In this document: positions 1-11,504 of the stretch, piece by piece | Layout: every line of letters starts with the position of its first letter | Position numbering within the stretch: the stretch's first letter is position 1 | DNA from: Chara braunii | Lineage: Eukaryota > Streptophyta > Charophyceae > Charales > Characeae | Length of the DNA: 35,362 bases | NCBI GenBank assembly: GCA_003427395.1 | Contig: BFEA01000299.1 | Span: 1,205,824-1,241,185 of the forward strand | Direction of reading: 5' to 3' | Notes under the pieces: model-generated | Told to the model about the DNA's origin: nothing | Databases searched by the model: none | The model's input: the letters and a program-made list of their open reading frames with translations, nothing else | Made by a program: the position numbers and the translations under genes

Positions 1-66
<66 letters not shown>

Positions 67-82
67 TCTCTCTCTCTCTCTC
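1..82. repeat. (CT)n microsatellite at window edge
   Basis: An almost pure CT dinucleotide run, with a few CCC interruptions after base 61, cut by the window edge so its true length is unknown. Similar tracts lie at 751-793 (as GA) and 5882-5975. Open frames through such tracts (Ser-Leu or Arg-Glu repeats) are artefacts. Confidence 0.95.
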
Positions 83-749
83 CCTCTCCCCTCTGATTCT
101 AACCCTTGCATATTGCTTTCCCGAGATTACTTCATCATGGAATGGTTGCAATGCTTTCTGTATGTTCTTGATCTGATTATCTATTGGTTGCGTGTGCTTC
201 GCATATTTGTTGAAGTTTCATTTGGAACACTAAGGTACGCCATAGCTAAAGTCAAGCGTGACGATCAGAATCTGCGACGAAGTTCTGGACCTGCTTTTGC
301 TGGAAACCAACAGTACAGTTTTCTTTCTCCCAAGATACCCCGGCGACAAGGTTATATGGGTCTCATTGGGGTCTGACGAAGTTTTGGCCTTGTTTGCTGA
401 TTACCAGTCAGAGACAGCCTTGGTGATGGGCTGTAATTTCGCACGACCTCGGTAGTAGACCGACATTACGAGGAATGGGAGAAGCGACTCCGGAGGTTGA
501 ATGGACCTTTCCACTATTTAGTGGAAGATTCACTCTCGTTCTGCATAGTAGAAAAGGGGTGATGCAGGCTGGCAGTAAGGGTGGAGACTTACTCGTTATC
601 GGGTGCGCTGATCCTACTGCTAACGGGAAACTCGCTCTCTTCAGCCTGTGCGGGGGTTCGACAGCTTGTGTACCCGCCCGCGTTCCAGCGGAGGATTCAA
701 TCTCAGTCTGAGCATCCGCTGAGGACACGAGCGTGCGAGGTACGTGGTG

Positions 750-795
<46 letters not shown>

Positions 796-2410
796 GAAGG
801 ACAGTTCACAGTCGATCGGGCGAGTGGGCGTTTCACAACCAAGCCGAGTGGGCGGATGCGGCGGGCTGAATCAGACTGGAGTATGATCACGCCATACTGT
901 TGGAACTGGCCCTTGGAGAGAGAGTCTACCTACGGTCCAAGGTGCCAGGCCTGGCTACGTCTCGGTAACTCAGCCCACGTCCCATGGCTCGTCGGCGCTC
1001 TTTTGGAAGACTGGTCGACGTGATGTGCCTACATGCCCCTCCGTCATAGCTCACCACGACAGCCCATTACGTTGTGTCAAAGACTGGGCCATGTACGTTA
1101 AGTATGGATATTTGGCACTGTGGGGCTACGAATGAGTCATTAAGTTTAGCTATCACCCTTTTGATGGTCTCGAGGCCACTGAGATAACCGTGGTAAATAT
1201 AGAGTCGAGCAGTGCAGCATATCCCAACCTCTGGAAGGGGTATTTCTGGGTTTCCTTGAGAGACCCGTATCTGAGCAAGGTCGCAGCAAGATCCGGTGGA
1301 TATCCGGATACTGCATGACAGGGGTAACAGATTGAGAGGTCTTTCAGGACTCTCTGGGCGGTGCTACGTGAGCACTCCAGTACGTTGTCATTGCAAGGGA
1401 GGCTAGTTAAGAGTTGGTCGCAGAACTTGCAGTATACAGTAAGATACTAGCTCATGCAGGCTCGTGTTCTCAAGTTGGAGCACGTGTCAGTGTTAACTAA
1501 AATCGAAAGTACTATTGCTGTATGGAGTTGTGCTTCGCCATGCACGCCATGTTTAGCCGGGTGTCGCGGTGTGCCCCCGCTGAAGAGCCTGTTGCTGCAC
1601 ACCGTCATTGAGAGGACTGCGTCTCTGTCAAAAGCTTGTTGACTTGCTGTGGTTTTCTTTGCTGCCAGTTCGAATAGAGTGTAGGGACTGCACACTATTG
1701 GAGTGCAGTTATGCTAGGCTCCGTGACGATGATTTAGGCTGAGTAGTGGCAGTTTGGTCAGGGGGGGGGCGATGTTGCGATCCGAGGGAGTGATCTGGGT
1801 TTATAGCAGACTGTCGCTATGAATTGGAGAGTCGACAACTGGCGGTTTTGACTTCTGGTTGACCAGGCTGCTGTGCATGTTGGCCATCATTGAGGGGCCC
1901 TCAGGCGGTCAGAGATTTCGAGGCCCTCTCTTGAGAGTTGAGTTGTCCCCCTCTGGTATCTCGAGTGTCTGAAACCTCTCTCTCTATCCTTCTTCCTCTA
2001 AGTCTAGTCTATTGGTTCTGAGAGGAAGGCGGCAGGCGGGATTGCAACCTGTAATCCGTGCCAAGGCCTCTGTGGGAGGTTTGCCCCACCGATTGCGGGA
2101 GCTCTGCCGGGACTCAGGAGGAGTCCTGGAGGCAGGGAACTGAGTGGTAATTCCCTGACTCCTTCTATAGACCCCGTTATAACCCCTATCTGTACATCCT
2201 TCTACGTTTGACTGAGGGTATGGTGTGGATCCTGTATTTGGCTTTGGGTTGACTTTCAGGACACAAGTCAGACCAAATAAAGGAATGTGTGTACAATGGC
2301 AGTTTCAGTTTATTGATTGCCTGAACGCAGATTGTAAACAAAAGGGGATTGCATTTGGGGGAAGGGTGGGAGTAAGGTGGTTCTGCTTGGGATTGAAAGG
2401 GTCTTATAGG
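83..2410. other. No supported gene
   Basis: Short open frames on both strands lack recognisable domains and are interrupted often. The GA tract at 751-793 creates a spurious Arg-Glu frame on one strand and Ser-Leu on the other. I see no tRNA, rRNA or transposase signature. Some short inverted repeats are present but no array comparable to 2411-3230. Confidence 0.6.
751..793. repeat. (GA)n microsatellite
   Basis: An uninterrupted GA dinucleotide tract of about 42 bases, the complementary class to the CT tracts at 1-82 and 5882-5975. Confidence 0.95.
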
Positions 2411-3230
2411 GTCAGGCATGTTCCATAAGATTGGATGGCCTGTCTGCTATGTTTTATTTTCCGAATCGCATGGAGAGTCAGGACGCTCTATAAGTTTAGG
2501 TGGCCTGACTGCTCTGACTGGCGAGGGGTTGATTGCGCTTGATTTCCAGGGACTCAGGGCGCTCAATAAGTTTTGATGCCTTGAATTGCCTTGTTTTCTT
2601 TAGGTTTTCTTAAGTTTTCTTGTTTCTGAACGAGGGGACTGAGTTGTTCTGTAAGTTCAGGTGGCCCAGTCTCTTCCTGCTTTTATTCTGAGAAAGTAAT
2701 TTTTGGCAAAGGGGCAGACCCTTCTGTAAGTTCAGGGGTTTGACTCAATGCCACACACATGATGGCTCAGAGAGAAATGAATCTGGTAGAGAGTTAGATC
2801 CTTCTGTAAGTTCAGGGGGTCTGGCTCAAAGCCTCGTATATGTTGGAACCCAATGGTTATAATTTGGCTATACGTATTATTATCCTATTAAGAACAGGCT
2901 AGTCAGACACGGGTTCCATAAGATTGGATGGTCTGACTATAGCTTATCGTAATTTGAAGAGAGTACAATTAAGAATATAATTGAAGGTAATTTGGGCCGG
3001 CTGAGCATTGTTTCTAAGATGAATGACTCAGTCCTACGCCCACCTTGAAGATTGAAGTTCAGAGAGATATATATAACTTGGATATTAAACAGTTCAGGGT
3101 GACTAAGCATTGTTTCTAAGATGAATGACTTAGTCATATGCCCAAAGGAAGAGAAAAGTTGTTGTGCAACCTGTTCGTGTATACTTGATGGCTGAGTCAG
3201 GCATGTTCCATAAGATTGGATGGCCTGACT
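2411..3230. repeat. Array of about ten hairpin repeats with changing stems
   Basis: Short units, mostly 75-110 bp apart, each made of two inverted arms around a loop of about 14-22 bases. Arms: 2411-2417/2438-2444, 2476-2482/2504-2510, 2554-2560/2578-2584, 2637-2643/2665-2671, 2715-2721/2736-2742, around 2796-2822, 2900-2908/2931-2939, 3001-3005/3027-3031, 3100-3107/3129-3136 and 3195-3202/3223-3230. Three loop types recur: one with CCATAAGATTGG, one with CTGTAAGTTCAGG, one with TTTCTAAGATGAATGA. Stem sequence differs between units (AGTCAGGC, TAGTCAGAC, TGACTAAG), yet the partner arm changes to match, with some G-U wobble. No frame runs through the array. Function unknown; it may act at RNA level or be a decayed foldback repeat. 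Confidence 0.75.
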
Positions 3231-3442
3231 TTACGTCTTATGTAAGCTGGGTATAAAGGGTTAAATCATTGAAAGACTATGAACTATTGTTTGTTCAGGT
3301 ATACCTTGGGATGGTGAGAGTACTTACTTTCGTGGTTTGGCCTGCATGTGCCTGAGTGAGGCTACTACTTGGTCTGAGCTTCAGTTGGATAGGTAGTTGC
3401 TTTAGTCGCTCGCTACGTGCTAGAGCCATAGAAGTTAGTTCT

Positions 3443-3500
3443 AATTCCTGCATTTTCTGAGCTAAGTTTATTTTACTTAGATCAATTCCTGCATTTTCTG
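3443..3500. repeat. 17-bp direct duplication
   Basis: AATTCCTGCATTTTCTG occurs at 3443-3459 and again at 3484-3500, separated by 24 bases, just before the second hairpin array. Confidence 0.85.
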
Positions 3501-3528
3501 GGATCATTTTTTGTACTTGGCTTTGTAT

Positions 3529-4066
3529 AAATCTTGGCAAGCTACTTTCCCTACGGAAAGCGCTGCCGAAGTTTCTACAAATCCAAGGAGTTAGTCAACT
3601 TTTGAGTTGTCAAAGTCCAACTTGTCTTTTCTTAAATCTGACTTAGTAAAAATCTGGGAAGTCTCCTTTTCTAAAGGGAGTGCTGCCCAAATTTTTGCTA
3701 ATTTAGGGAGTTAGACAAAATCGGGCTTTGAGAAGTCAAAGTTACCTTCAAATTCTGGACTTAGCCTTGTATAAATTTTGGAATAACACTTTTCTAGAGG
3801 GAGTGTTGCCAAAATTTCTGCGAAAACTAAGGAGTTAGTTAAATTTTGTCTTGACAAAAACTCGAGTTATTCTGAGTTCAAATCTGAGTTAGTATAAATC
3901 TGGACAGTCTCCCTTTCTAAAGGGAGTGCTGCCCAAATTTTTACTAATTCAAGGAATTAGACAAAATTTGACTTCCTTGAGTTAGATACTATTTCAAGTT
4001 TTCATATTTGAGCTTGTATAAATTCTGAGAAGGCACTTTTCCTACAGGAAGCGTTGCCGAAATTTT
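3529..4066. repeat. Tandem array of five hairpin units, about 123-bp period
   Basis: Units begin near 3529, 3650, 3773, 3896 and 4020. Each opens with a hairpin of about 46 bases followed by a spacer containing GGAGTTAG or a close variant. Unit 3 has perfect arms AAATTTTGG/CCAAAATTT (3773-3781/3809-3817) and AACACT/AGTGTT (3785-3790/3802-3807). Unit 4 has CTCCCTTT/AAAGGGAG (3909-3916/3919-3926). Unit 1 has CTTTCC/GGAAAG. The inner stem sequence differs between units but pairing is retained. No coding potential is visible. It adjoins the first hairpin array and may belong to the same noncoding element. Confidence 0.75.
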
Positions 4067-4146
4067 CTTGATTTAGAGGAGTTAGATTATATTTTGACAG
4101 GTGACGATTCTGGCAATCCACCCTGGATACGGGAGATTCTGCCATT

Positions 4147-4185
4147 AGCCTACCTATGCTTTGGGCAATGGCTTGGAGGTAGGCT
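4147..4185. repeat. Perfect 9-bp inverted repeat
   Basis: AGCCTACCT (4147-4155) and AGGTAGGCT (4177-4185) flank a 21-base loop. Smaller foldbacks follow downstream, for example GCCGA/TCGGC near 4390. It continues the hairpin-rich character of 2.4-4.1 kb. Confidence 0.8.
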
Positions 4186-4189
4186 TAGA

Positions 4190-5881
4190 CCTAGTTGACA
4201 GGTAGTTTGAGTGAGAATGTGCTATGGAGGTTTATCCCCTATATGCTGATGGTTTAGCTTGGGCATTGACCTGTTTTACGGTACAGGCCTTTCTTGGACA
4301 ATCGATTCAGGACTTGGACTAGTTTCAGCTTGATCCTACAAGGATCATCTTCTGTTATCACTGATAACGGGTCGGTTGGTTGGTTGCCGACTTGTCGGCT
4401 CACGACACGACTTTGCTTATACCTGTACCTCAACTTGACTGCCTTAGCCCTGAGACTTGATATGTTTCTTTGAAGGTTTTAACCGAACTTCTTTTAATGT
4501 TCATTATAAAGAACTTATGAGATTTATGGAAAACTGGACTATGACTGGGGCTTGAGTGTGTGAGGCGTGGGGTGAGTCACAGGAAACAGTTAAGTTGACC
4601 ACATTGGTGTATGGCAATGTGGTTATCGTGTGTGTCTATGTTTTATGCAGGTTAGTATTTTGCGGCTTGGTATATGAGTCATACCTTGGAGGCAGTGAGA
4701 ATGACAACCATGCGTCGCACGATCTGTATACCCGATGGGTCTATGTTTTCCCCTTCTTTCATTGTTACCTCGAGTCCTGATTTGGTAGACGAGTGTTGAG
4801 ATGCTTATTTATTTATTGATTTTGCTTGTTAATTTTTATAGTTGGACGTTGTAGTCCGTGGTAGCCGTCAAAGTCAAACCCCTTGACTTCCGCCCAGGCC
4901 TGGGGTAGGACTCGTCCCCAGGGCCGCAAGAGGCGACTGCCATCACAGGTATGGACCTGTGTATCACCCGCTCTGCACAGAGTGCAGAAGAGGGTGTGTG
5001 ATCTTCGACCACGCATGGCGGTTCTCCAGCGTCAAGAGATTAACCCTCAAGGTGCGTGTCAGCCGACACTTGAGTGTCGAATGCGACCCTCGAGATTAAC
5101 GAGGACCGCATGAGTATGCGTACTACATGGTATGCCATCATTGCGACTGCCTGCGTGCGCTTGCATTGCGAGTCCATATGAGTTAGCCCTGCGTCCGCGC
5201 GGTTTTATACTAAGTCTCGCGCGCGACGCCTGTCCGATTTCCACATCGGAAAGTTATGGGATAGCTACCGAGGGACTAGGAGCGTAGTCGCGTTGTTTGT
5301 GTTGTGTCGTTTCATGTATGTGTATGTGTGTGTGTGTTTTATTTTTGCGTTCGTAAAGTGGTGTGTGCATGGTGTGTGGGATGCGTCCTAGTCGACCGAC
5401 GACGAGCCGCGCTTGGGACTTCAGCCCCCCAAGATGTCGGTTCACGTGCGGGTCCGATAGGCGTATTACCGCGCGTACCCCCTATGCTACAGCGAACGAG
5501 AAACGCCCTCGGCTGGTCCACCTCTGCGATTGCAACTGATTAGCTTTCGTACAGTGGACTGGTAGCTCGGCGGGGATACGCCCACCGAAGGGAGGTGAAA
5601 GCTCCCGTAAGGTGGAGGTAAGCTGTGCCTCGCGTAGGCCCTATCCTGTCGTACTGGCTCGCGAGAGGTATGGCTGGCGCACTCGGCCGGAGCGGCTTGC
5701 GGAAGCTCCAATTGTGTGTTCGTGACGAGGTTGGTCCAACTCCTGCGTGACGCGGCCGAGAGGGTCCCGCGCTGCCACGTGCGGTGTCGGACCGATGCGC
5801 TCGACAACGCGGGACCTTAGGAAGGAGCGATTAGGGTAAGTCAAGGAGCAAGGTCGATTAGGATGTGAAACTCCTCGTTTC
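4190..5881. other. No supported gene
   Basis: No frame has a recognisable domain. The stretch holds scattered short inverted repeats (for example CAGGT/ACCTG near 4946 and CTGCAC/GTGCAG near 4972) and a short TG/CA-rich run near 5320-5340. Nothing else can be assigned. Confidence 0.6.
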
Positions 5882-5890
5882 CTCTCTCTC

Positions 5891-5947
<57 letters not shown>

Positions 5948-5975
5948 CGCTCTCCCTCCCTCTCTCTCTCCTCTC
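5882..5975. repeat. (CT)n microsatellite
   Basis: CT dinucleotide tract of about 90 bases with occasional C and G interruptions. The apparent Arg-Glu frame on the minus strand is a by-product. Confidence 0.95.
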
Positions 5976-8832
5976 TCCCTTTTCCTCAAGCCCTTTTGAC
6001 CCTGAACTCTCCCATCACCCCTTCCCCTCCGTGGCATGTGACTAACCTCTCCCCTCACCCGTTACATTGCCAGGGAACGAACGACAAAGAACTTGATCCT
6101 CACTTGGTGGAAAGCGAGGGCAAGGGGAGGGCTGCCGGTCCTTTGTGCCACCAAGAAGGAAAAAGCACCGGACTTTTGTGAGCATCTGGGAAAGCGGAAA
6201 AAAGTGAAGTTTTGTGACAAGGTCAGTTGACTTAACCATTTTCCCAGACTGCATGACTAAGGAAGCATGGCTTGCTTGAGGGAAGGGGAAGAGAACCAAG
6301 AGGGTCATGGGAAGAGGAAAGAACTTAGGCTTGCGGGAGGGGCGATGTGTTGACCCCAATGGGGATTGTATTTGGTTTTTGTTTCGTGTGGTCTTGCGCA
6401 GGTGAGTAGCTTAGGATGGTTTGAGCGGGACTGGATCCGCGGAACGTGGGCAAGAGTGGGAAAATCGACGAGGGATGGACATGGGCCTAGCATAAACTAT
6501 GGATGCGGGCGGGACTTGATGATCGTGTGCTTGGAAAAAGGGACATGGCCTGTGTGATGGATGTGTGTCTTGATGCTCTGCGTGCAATTGTGGAAGCCTG
6601 AAAAGACTAAGGGCGACAATGGATATGTGAATAGGATGATTGTCAAGCAAAAAAAAATATAGGGGCTAGGGGCATGGACGGCGCGACCGCACCCTGATGA
6701 TGCCGTAGGGATTGCCCTGCTTAGTGAAAAGGTGTGTGACCCAATGGATGACGTTTGGCTTACGCACGAAAGAAGACAAACTCTCAATGAATTCCCTGGA
6801 CTGCCTACGTATTGGAAGGAGCAATTGCCTGGCCACAGTTAAATGAACCGAGAAAACACCACGAGTGATCAAAGAGCTACCATCTATCACGAGAGCGGAG
6901 CTACATCCCCCAATGTAAAGCCCTCTCGCAAATGGCCCATCCCCATCCATCTCATAGCACTAGGTGGGGGTGCCCCTGGGACGAACGACCCGCGCCCTGA
7001 GCGTGAGCATGGGCGGGTCGAGCCAAATGGGACCCGCAGTGGGGTCGACTTAGGCTCGAAAGTCCTTCAGGGTACGGCCCCTACAAAAATGGTGGAGGTG
7101 CCGGGTAATGGGTTAAACTGACCCATACGATCTCGAGGGGGGCGCCCGACGCATGATCGTGTACATAACCGAAGATAAGGAATGAGGACTTGCGTATGCT
7201 CTGTTCCCTTGAGTGAATCAGATTTGAGGAGGGCTGGGTGCATGGCAAGGCCAGGCCTGGAGGAATAACATGCATGCTTGCACACTTGATCAGCCATCTC
7301 CTTCGTAGGTGACTCCAGTCCCCCTTCTCTCGGGCTGATGTTCGTCAGGCCAGGGAAGTCTTGGGCAAGCCACAGGTCGACCCTTTCTCTTCGTGCGAAA
7401 GAAGGGCTCCGGTTACCTGGCAGGCGGTTGGAATTCCGGGCTAGTCCGGGTTCCGATGAAAATCCCGCGGCGGAGCGATCCGACCGACATGGGTGCTTTC
7501 TCTCCTCTTCTTTGGAGCCCAGCGGGCTCCTTGCACTGCACTTGAATGCTTGAAGGAACCTCATATGAACACAAAGGGTAATCGAGAAGGAACAATCTTG
7601 CCCTATGAACGGACACACAAGCTAAGACAAGGGGAATGAAAAGAGTTGCTAGACTCCAAGAAAAACTAGCTCACCTTTGAAGATGCTCACGAAAAGGAAC
7701 CAGGCACTATGTATGGATCTTAGGGGTGAGTAGCACACACTGTCCTGAGAGAAAAGGTGCGAGCTATGGGTAGGAAGTGCTGGGCGCACCAAGGGAAAGG
7801 CACTTGTACTATGTGTGTCCCGCTTGGGACTTGTGTTTGCATGATGGGGATATTGAGCGTCCTGCCTTTCGGAAGGAAAGGAGGGGTCTGCACCGGCCGG
7901 TGTAAGTTGCAAAACGTCGCTCCCTTTTCATAGGCTGTCGTGGGTTCGTGTGTGGGGGTCAAGCCACCGAGCTGTAGGACGGGAGTTTGTCACGTCGGTT
8001 GATTAGTAGCAGTATCGTTCGAGCGGTGATGAGCTTTGCTCAATGATCTGTCAGACGGGGTGTGAAATCTCCTCAGGCGGGGCTTAGCCTGTTGGCTGGC
8101 GGAGGGAGTACCACTACATGCGGGCGCAGACGGAGCCTCCGGGACGATTAGTAGCTTCTCGTAGTTTGGTTTGGGAAAGGCTGTTCCTTATCGGACCGAT
8201 GGAAGTGAATGCCCAGACGGCTGACTTTTGTCCCCGTATTTAGGCACACGGGGTAACCCTCGGTGTCGGTATGGATGAGCAAAAGCGGCAATACGGGATG
8301 GGGTATTCTGGGCAAGAAGGTGAGGGCGACCCCCCACTGGAGTCTGGGTACCGCGCTCGCGACGGTTAAGCTGTGCTTGAGGTACGGGATAAAACTCTGC
8401 CGATAGTAACAGTGGAGAGCCCACTTTTGGGAAAAAGGCCGGTGAGGAGATGACCGACCTGTGTGTGACGTTTGCCTGATTTTTTTTTCTCTTTTTGTGC
8501 CTCTCTATGTAAAGTTTGCTTGAGAATGTTGGGAAGGGAACTGCGCCTCTAAGTCTATTCTCGCCCCTGCCTAAGTCCGCACGAGTGAGAGAAGATGTGG
8601 GTAAGCATGGATAGGAGTCGGGAGGAAATGGAACCAAGAAGAAGGAATGTCGGTTGATGGTGACCGACTGGGGGTACGACGGGGCAGCGACATCTGGGAA
8701 GTGGGAAGGGAAGGTTAGGGAGACCCGGATGAGGGGTCTGAAACAATTCTCATCTAGAAAGAAAGACAGTCTGACCAAGAGGGGCCGTGTGGTGCTCTCT
8801 TATGACAACAGGACCAGAACCGAAAAAACGGA
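5976..8832. other. No supported gene; possible retroelement leader
   Basis: No frame carries a recognisable domain. The longest minus-strand frame (8188-8778) is Ser/Pro/Phe-rich and looks like the complement of purine-rich DNA. Hairpins are frequent: GACCCGC/GCGGGTC at about 6988-7020, GTCCC/GGGAC near 7819, and the palindrome CACCGGCCGGTG near 7892. If copies A-D belong to the retroelement, its 5' LTR and leader should lie here, but I found no matching LTR copy downstream and no clear tRNA primer-binding site. Confidence 0.5.
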
Positions 8833-9646
8833 ATGGCGCGGTGGTTCTCATCTCCTATCTATTCTAGTGGTCCGGAAATGCCAATAGACGTAAAGGAAGG
8901 GGTATCAGTCGTCCTCCCAGAAGAAGGAACGTGGACAGACCTGGAACCAACCTACCAAACTGTGATGCAGGACGAGAAGGACGCGTTCCTCTGGATAGAG
9001 ACAATCTGGGCAAAGGTTAGCCTGACGAGACTGTCGTCGAGCTTCATGGACTTAAAATTCCGGGGGACGGTGGAAGCTCGAGGGTGGATCTACTTATCCC
9101 AAGAGATGGAAAATGCAATGGTAGTAGAATTAGTACTCAGAACGGCGCCGGATTCGCTGTTTAGACAAGCGGCACGAGAAGTGGTATGGGCGGCGTGTCA
9201 GCGGGCGGAAATGGAAATGGATAAGATGGAAGTGCGAGTGGAGCTCGGGGATAGGGGAAATGTGAGGCGGCCTCTTAGGACGATGAGGTGCGTGCTACCC
9301 CCGTTCCTGGTGGATGCAGTCTTTGGAACCCAGGGGCAGCTTAGAACAAATATGCCAGTCGATGACACACTTGAGGCTGTACCAGTGTGCTCGACATGAC
9401 TTCTTTAGGTTGTCGATGGAAATGGGGCCGTTCGGAGGGAACTAAGCGGAGGAATTAGCAGAGGTATTGAACCTTCTCAGCGCGGATGATGTCTTTGTAC
9501 CTAGTTCAGTGCATTGGCAGATAATCTATCGAAGTGTGGCAGTAGGGGAGACCTTCCTAGAAGGATTGCAAGGGCTGTTCTTTGATGGGGAGGAGGATTT
9601 CAGCGATGATGAGGATGAAGACGAAATGGAGGATTGGGACTTCTGA
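8833..9646 (+). pseudogene. Quartet copy A: unrecognised family, frameshifted
   Basis: First of four homologous reading frames. The ATG at 8833 opens 188 codons. The family pattern then continues in another frame from about 9375 (LYQCARHDFFRLSMEMGPF), is interrupted by TAA at 9443-9445 and ends at 9644-9646 after a very acidic tail (DDEDEDEMEDWDF). Shared landmarks with B-D are an early LP motif, an I-W pair, a GTV segment, a V-E-L-G-D-x-G segment where other copies have G-G-W, P-x-F-hydrophobic-D-x-x-F-G, and M-G-P-F-x-G. At the TAA both C (GEQ) and D (GNQ) have Gln, so the stop probably arose from CAA. I do not recognise the family. The copy looks dead unless the shift is a sequencing error. 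Confidence 0.7.
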
Positions 9647-9704
9647 GATAAGGGGGGGGACTCACCCGGGGAATGGGGTGTCGGCTATGTGCAGGTAGGG
9701 AACG

Positions 9705-10456
9705 ATGGCCCGAGAGCTCCAGTTGTGGGATTGCACATTCAAAGGATGGGAACCAAGGCGGATTGGAGGGGGGGTAGAGATGCCCTTACCAGCAGAATAT
9801 GAGTGGAGAGGAGCGACGTGTGACTGGGCCGGGTTCGAGATCGCGCCAGAACTATCATACCTGTGGATAGAACGTATTTGGAACCCCATTAGGGAGGAAG
9901 ATGGATGGGAAGATATTGCAGAAGGGAAGGTAGAATCGGTTGGGATGGTAGTCTTGTCGGAACAAGGGTGGCATCTGTTCTGCACCACCCTTGCGGCGGG
10001 ACAAAATCCGATGTGGCTTCTGGAGGGTGCGGAGACAAGGACTCGAAAGGCGGGTGAAAGGTTTGCCAACAAGGGATGGGATGAAGTCCGCAGTAGGGTC
10101 GTAATGGGGGGATGGAAAGAATTCAGGCCACCCTGCCTGCGAAAGAGGATCTGGGTCCCCGAGTTCATAATAGACTGGTTTGGGGGTTTTGACCATATTG
10201 CGGAAGTGGCAGGCACTATGGGACGGATACACATAGACTATACCTGGCTGTCAGAAGAGTTTTACAAAACATCATTGAAGTACGGGCCTTTCCATGGCGA
10301 TAGAGCCAGGTCCTCATCATTTTGACTATGGATAGGTACGACCAACTAGAGGTAACCCCGGAAATAAGGGATGCCATAATCCGCCGGGAGGTAGCGGCGA
10401 CACCCTGCTATGTGGATGATGTGTTTAAGCTGTTCGAGGTACCATGGTTCGAGTAA
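9705..10456 (+). pseudogene. Quartet copy B: unrecognised family, frameshifted
   Basis: Second copy. The start ATG at 9705 lies six bases after an acceptor-like TGCAGGTAG ending at 9698. Landmarks in order: GVEMPLPAEY, W-I-E-R-I-W, VVLSEQGWH, LAAGQNP, VVMGGWKEF, WVPEFIIDWFGG, YGPFHGD. After that motif the frame must shift by one near 10300. Family sequence then resumes (VLIILTMDRYDQLEVTPEIR, then IIRREV and YVDDVFKLFEVP) to a stop at 10454-10456. That tail matches copy C (RREI, YVDDLYCLYEP), which is how the shift was recognised. The stop overlaps GTAAGG, a donor-like hexamer. No signal peptide or membrane segment is evident. Function unknown. Confidence 0.7.
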
Positions 10457-10578
10457 GGAGCAGGGGAAGCCACGGGCCAGGCAAGTATGGGAAAAATACT
10501 AAAATAAGGGAATGGGATGTCTAGCCATTGTGGGTTCGTTGCAAACCGCGGAGTGAGGAGACCAAGGACAGGCGCGTG

Positions 10579-11352
10579 ATGACACTAAGAAGGACGTTCC
10601 TTGAGGATCGCCCTCTCGGCATTCAACCGCCAAGGGATGTGGCTAGCGGGGTGGAAATTAGCCTGCCGGCCGTGAGCGAGGGCTGGCACGCGGTGGTGGA
10701 CTGGGTTGGGGTAGAGCTCATGGAAAACACGGTTTACTTAGTGACGAGAATTGAGTGGCGTGCAGATGAAAACGGGGAATGGAACCCAGACTCACGGGGA
10801 CATGTGCGTGTGGAGGGTCGGTTGCATGTGTCGGAAGACGGGTGGCGGGCGTTCGGAGTCCCGTTGGCATCAGGGGAAGATCCGTTAAGTATGTTCGAGG
10901 GATCATGGCAACTAGTGTGGCAGGCGGGGTTCGAATTCGCAGACCCGGAACTTGATGATGTGACCGCCAACCTTAGAGTAGCCATGGTCGGAAGCTTCGA
11001 GCTGCCCAGTGAAAACGTCCAGATGAGATTGCCGTCATTTTTGCTAGAGAGGTTAGGCGGCGTGGAGCTTGTCAGGAGGGTTGTGGCTGACCTCGCCAAC
11101 CTGGCGTTTGAGGACGCGATGATTCACCAAGAGTATTACCGGGCCTTTCTAGAAATGGGGCCATTCAGTGGAGAACAGAGGTATGAGGTGTTGCGGATCA
11201 TGCGTGTTGTGTTTACCACCAAGCCAAGAACTCCGGTTGTTAGCGATGAGGTCCTATGGGGCGTTGTTCGACGAGAGATAAGTCGGGGAATGACTTACGT
11301 AGATGACCTGTACTGCTTGTATGAGCCAACGGAAGTAGAGACAGGCCGGTAG
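10579..11352 (+). CDS. Quartet copy C: unrecognised protein, 257 aa
   Basis: Third copy, open from the ATG at 10579 to TAG at 11350-11352. Earlier in-frame codons exist but the ATG follows an acceptor-like GGACAG, as in B and D. Landmarks: GVEISLPA, W-V-G-V-E-L, RVEGRLHVSEDGWRAF, PLASGEDPLSMFEG, RLPSFLLERLGG, EYYRAFLEMGPFSGEQ, EVLRIMRVVF, VVRREISRGMTYVDDLY. The protein is acidic and Trp-containing, with no cysteine cluster, signal peptide or membrane span. It aligns along its length with A, B and D, but pairwise identity looks low, so the duplications are old or fast-evolving. It is the second best preserved copy. A capsid-like, envelope-like or regulatory role would be speculation. Confidence 0.65.
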   Translation: MTLRRTFLEDRPLGIQPPRDVASGVEISLPAVSEGWHAVVDWVGVELMENTVYLVTRIEWRADENGEWNPDSRGHVRVEGRLHVSEDGWRAFGVPLASGEDPLSMFEGSWQLVWQAGFEFADPELDDVTANLRVAMVGSFELPSENVQMRLPSFLLERLGGVELVRRVVADLANLAFEDAMIHQEYYRAFLEMGPFSGEQRYEVLRIMRVVFTTKPRTPVVSDEVLWGVVRREISRGMTYVDDLYCLYEPTEVETGR

Positions 11353-11504
11353 GAGAGGCAAGAAAAAGAGGGAGGGATAGAGAGGGAAAAAAGTATCGAA
11401 ATTAAGGACCAGGGAGTTGCCCGGGTGAGGTCGAAGAACGGATGGAATAAGCAAAATTCGCTTGTTGTTTAAACTGTGCAGGGGACCGCTAATCAACACT
11501 GGCG

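Noticed and set aside
408-890. 160-codon minus-strand frame with a Ser-Leu run
   Set aside because: The run is the translated CT/GA microsatellite; the rest has no domain.
2411-4066. CRISPR array
   Set aside because: Units are imperfect hairpins with variable stems and no uniform repeat/spacer alternation, no cas genes, and the context is eukaryotic.
5858-6058. Arg/Glu-rich minus-strand frame
   Set aside because: Generated by the CT tract at 5882-5975.
8188-8778. 196-codon minus-strand frame
   Set aside because: Low-complexity Ser/Pro/Phe composition, complement of purine-rich DNA, no domain.
5976-8832. 5' LTR and primer-binding site of the retroelement
   Set aside because: I looked for a long repeat shared with 24.7-28.3 kb and a tRNA-complementary site and found none I could support.
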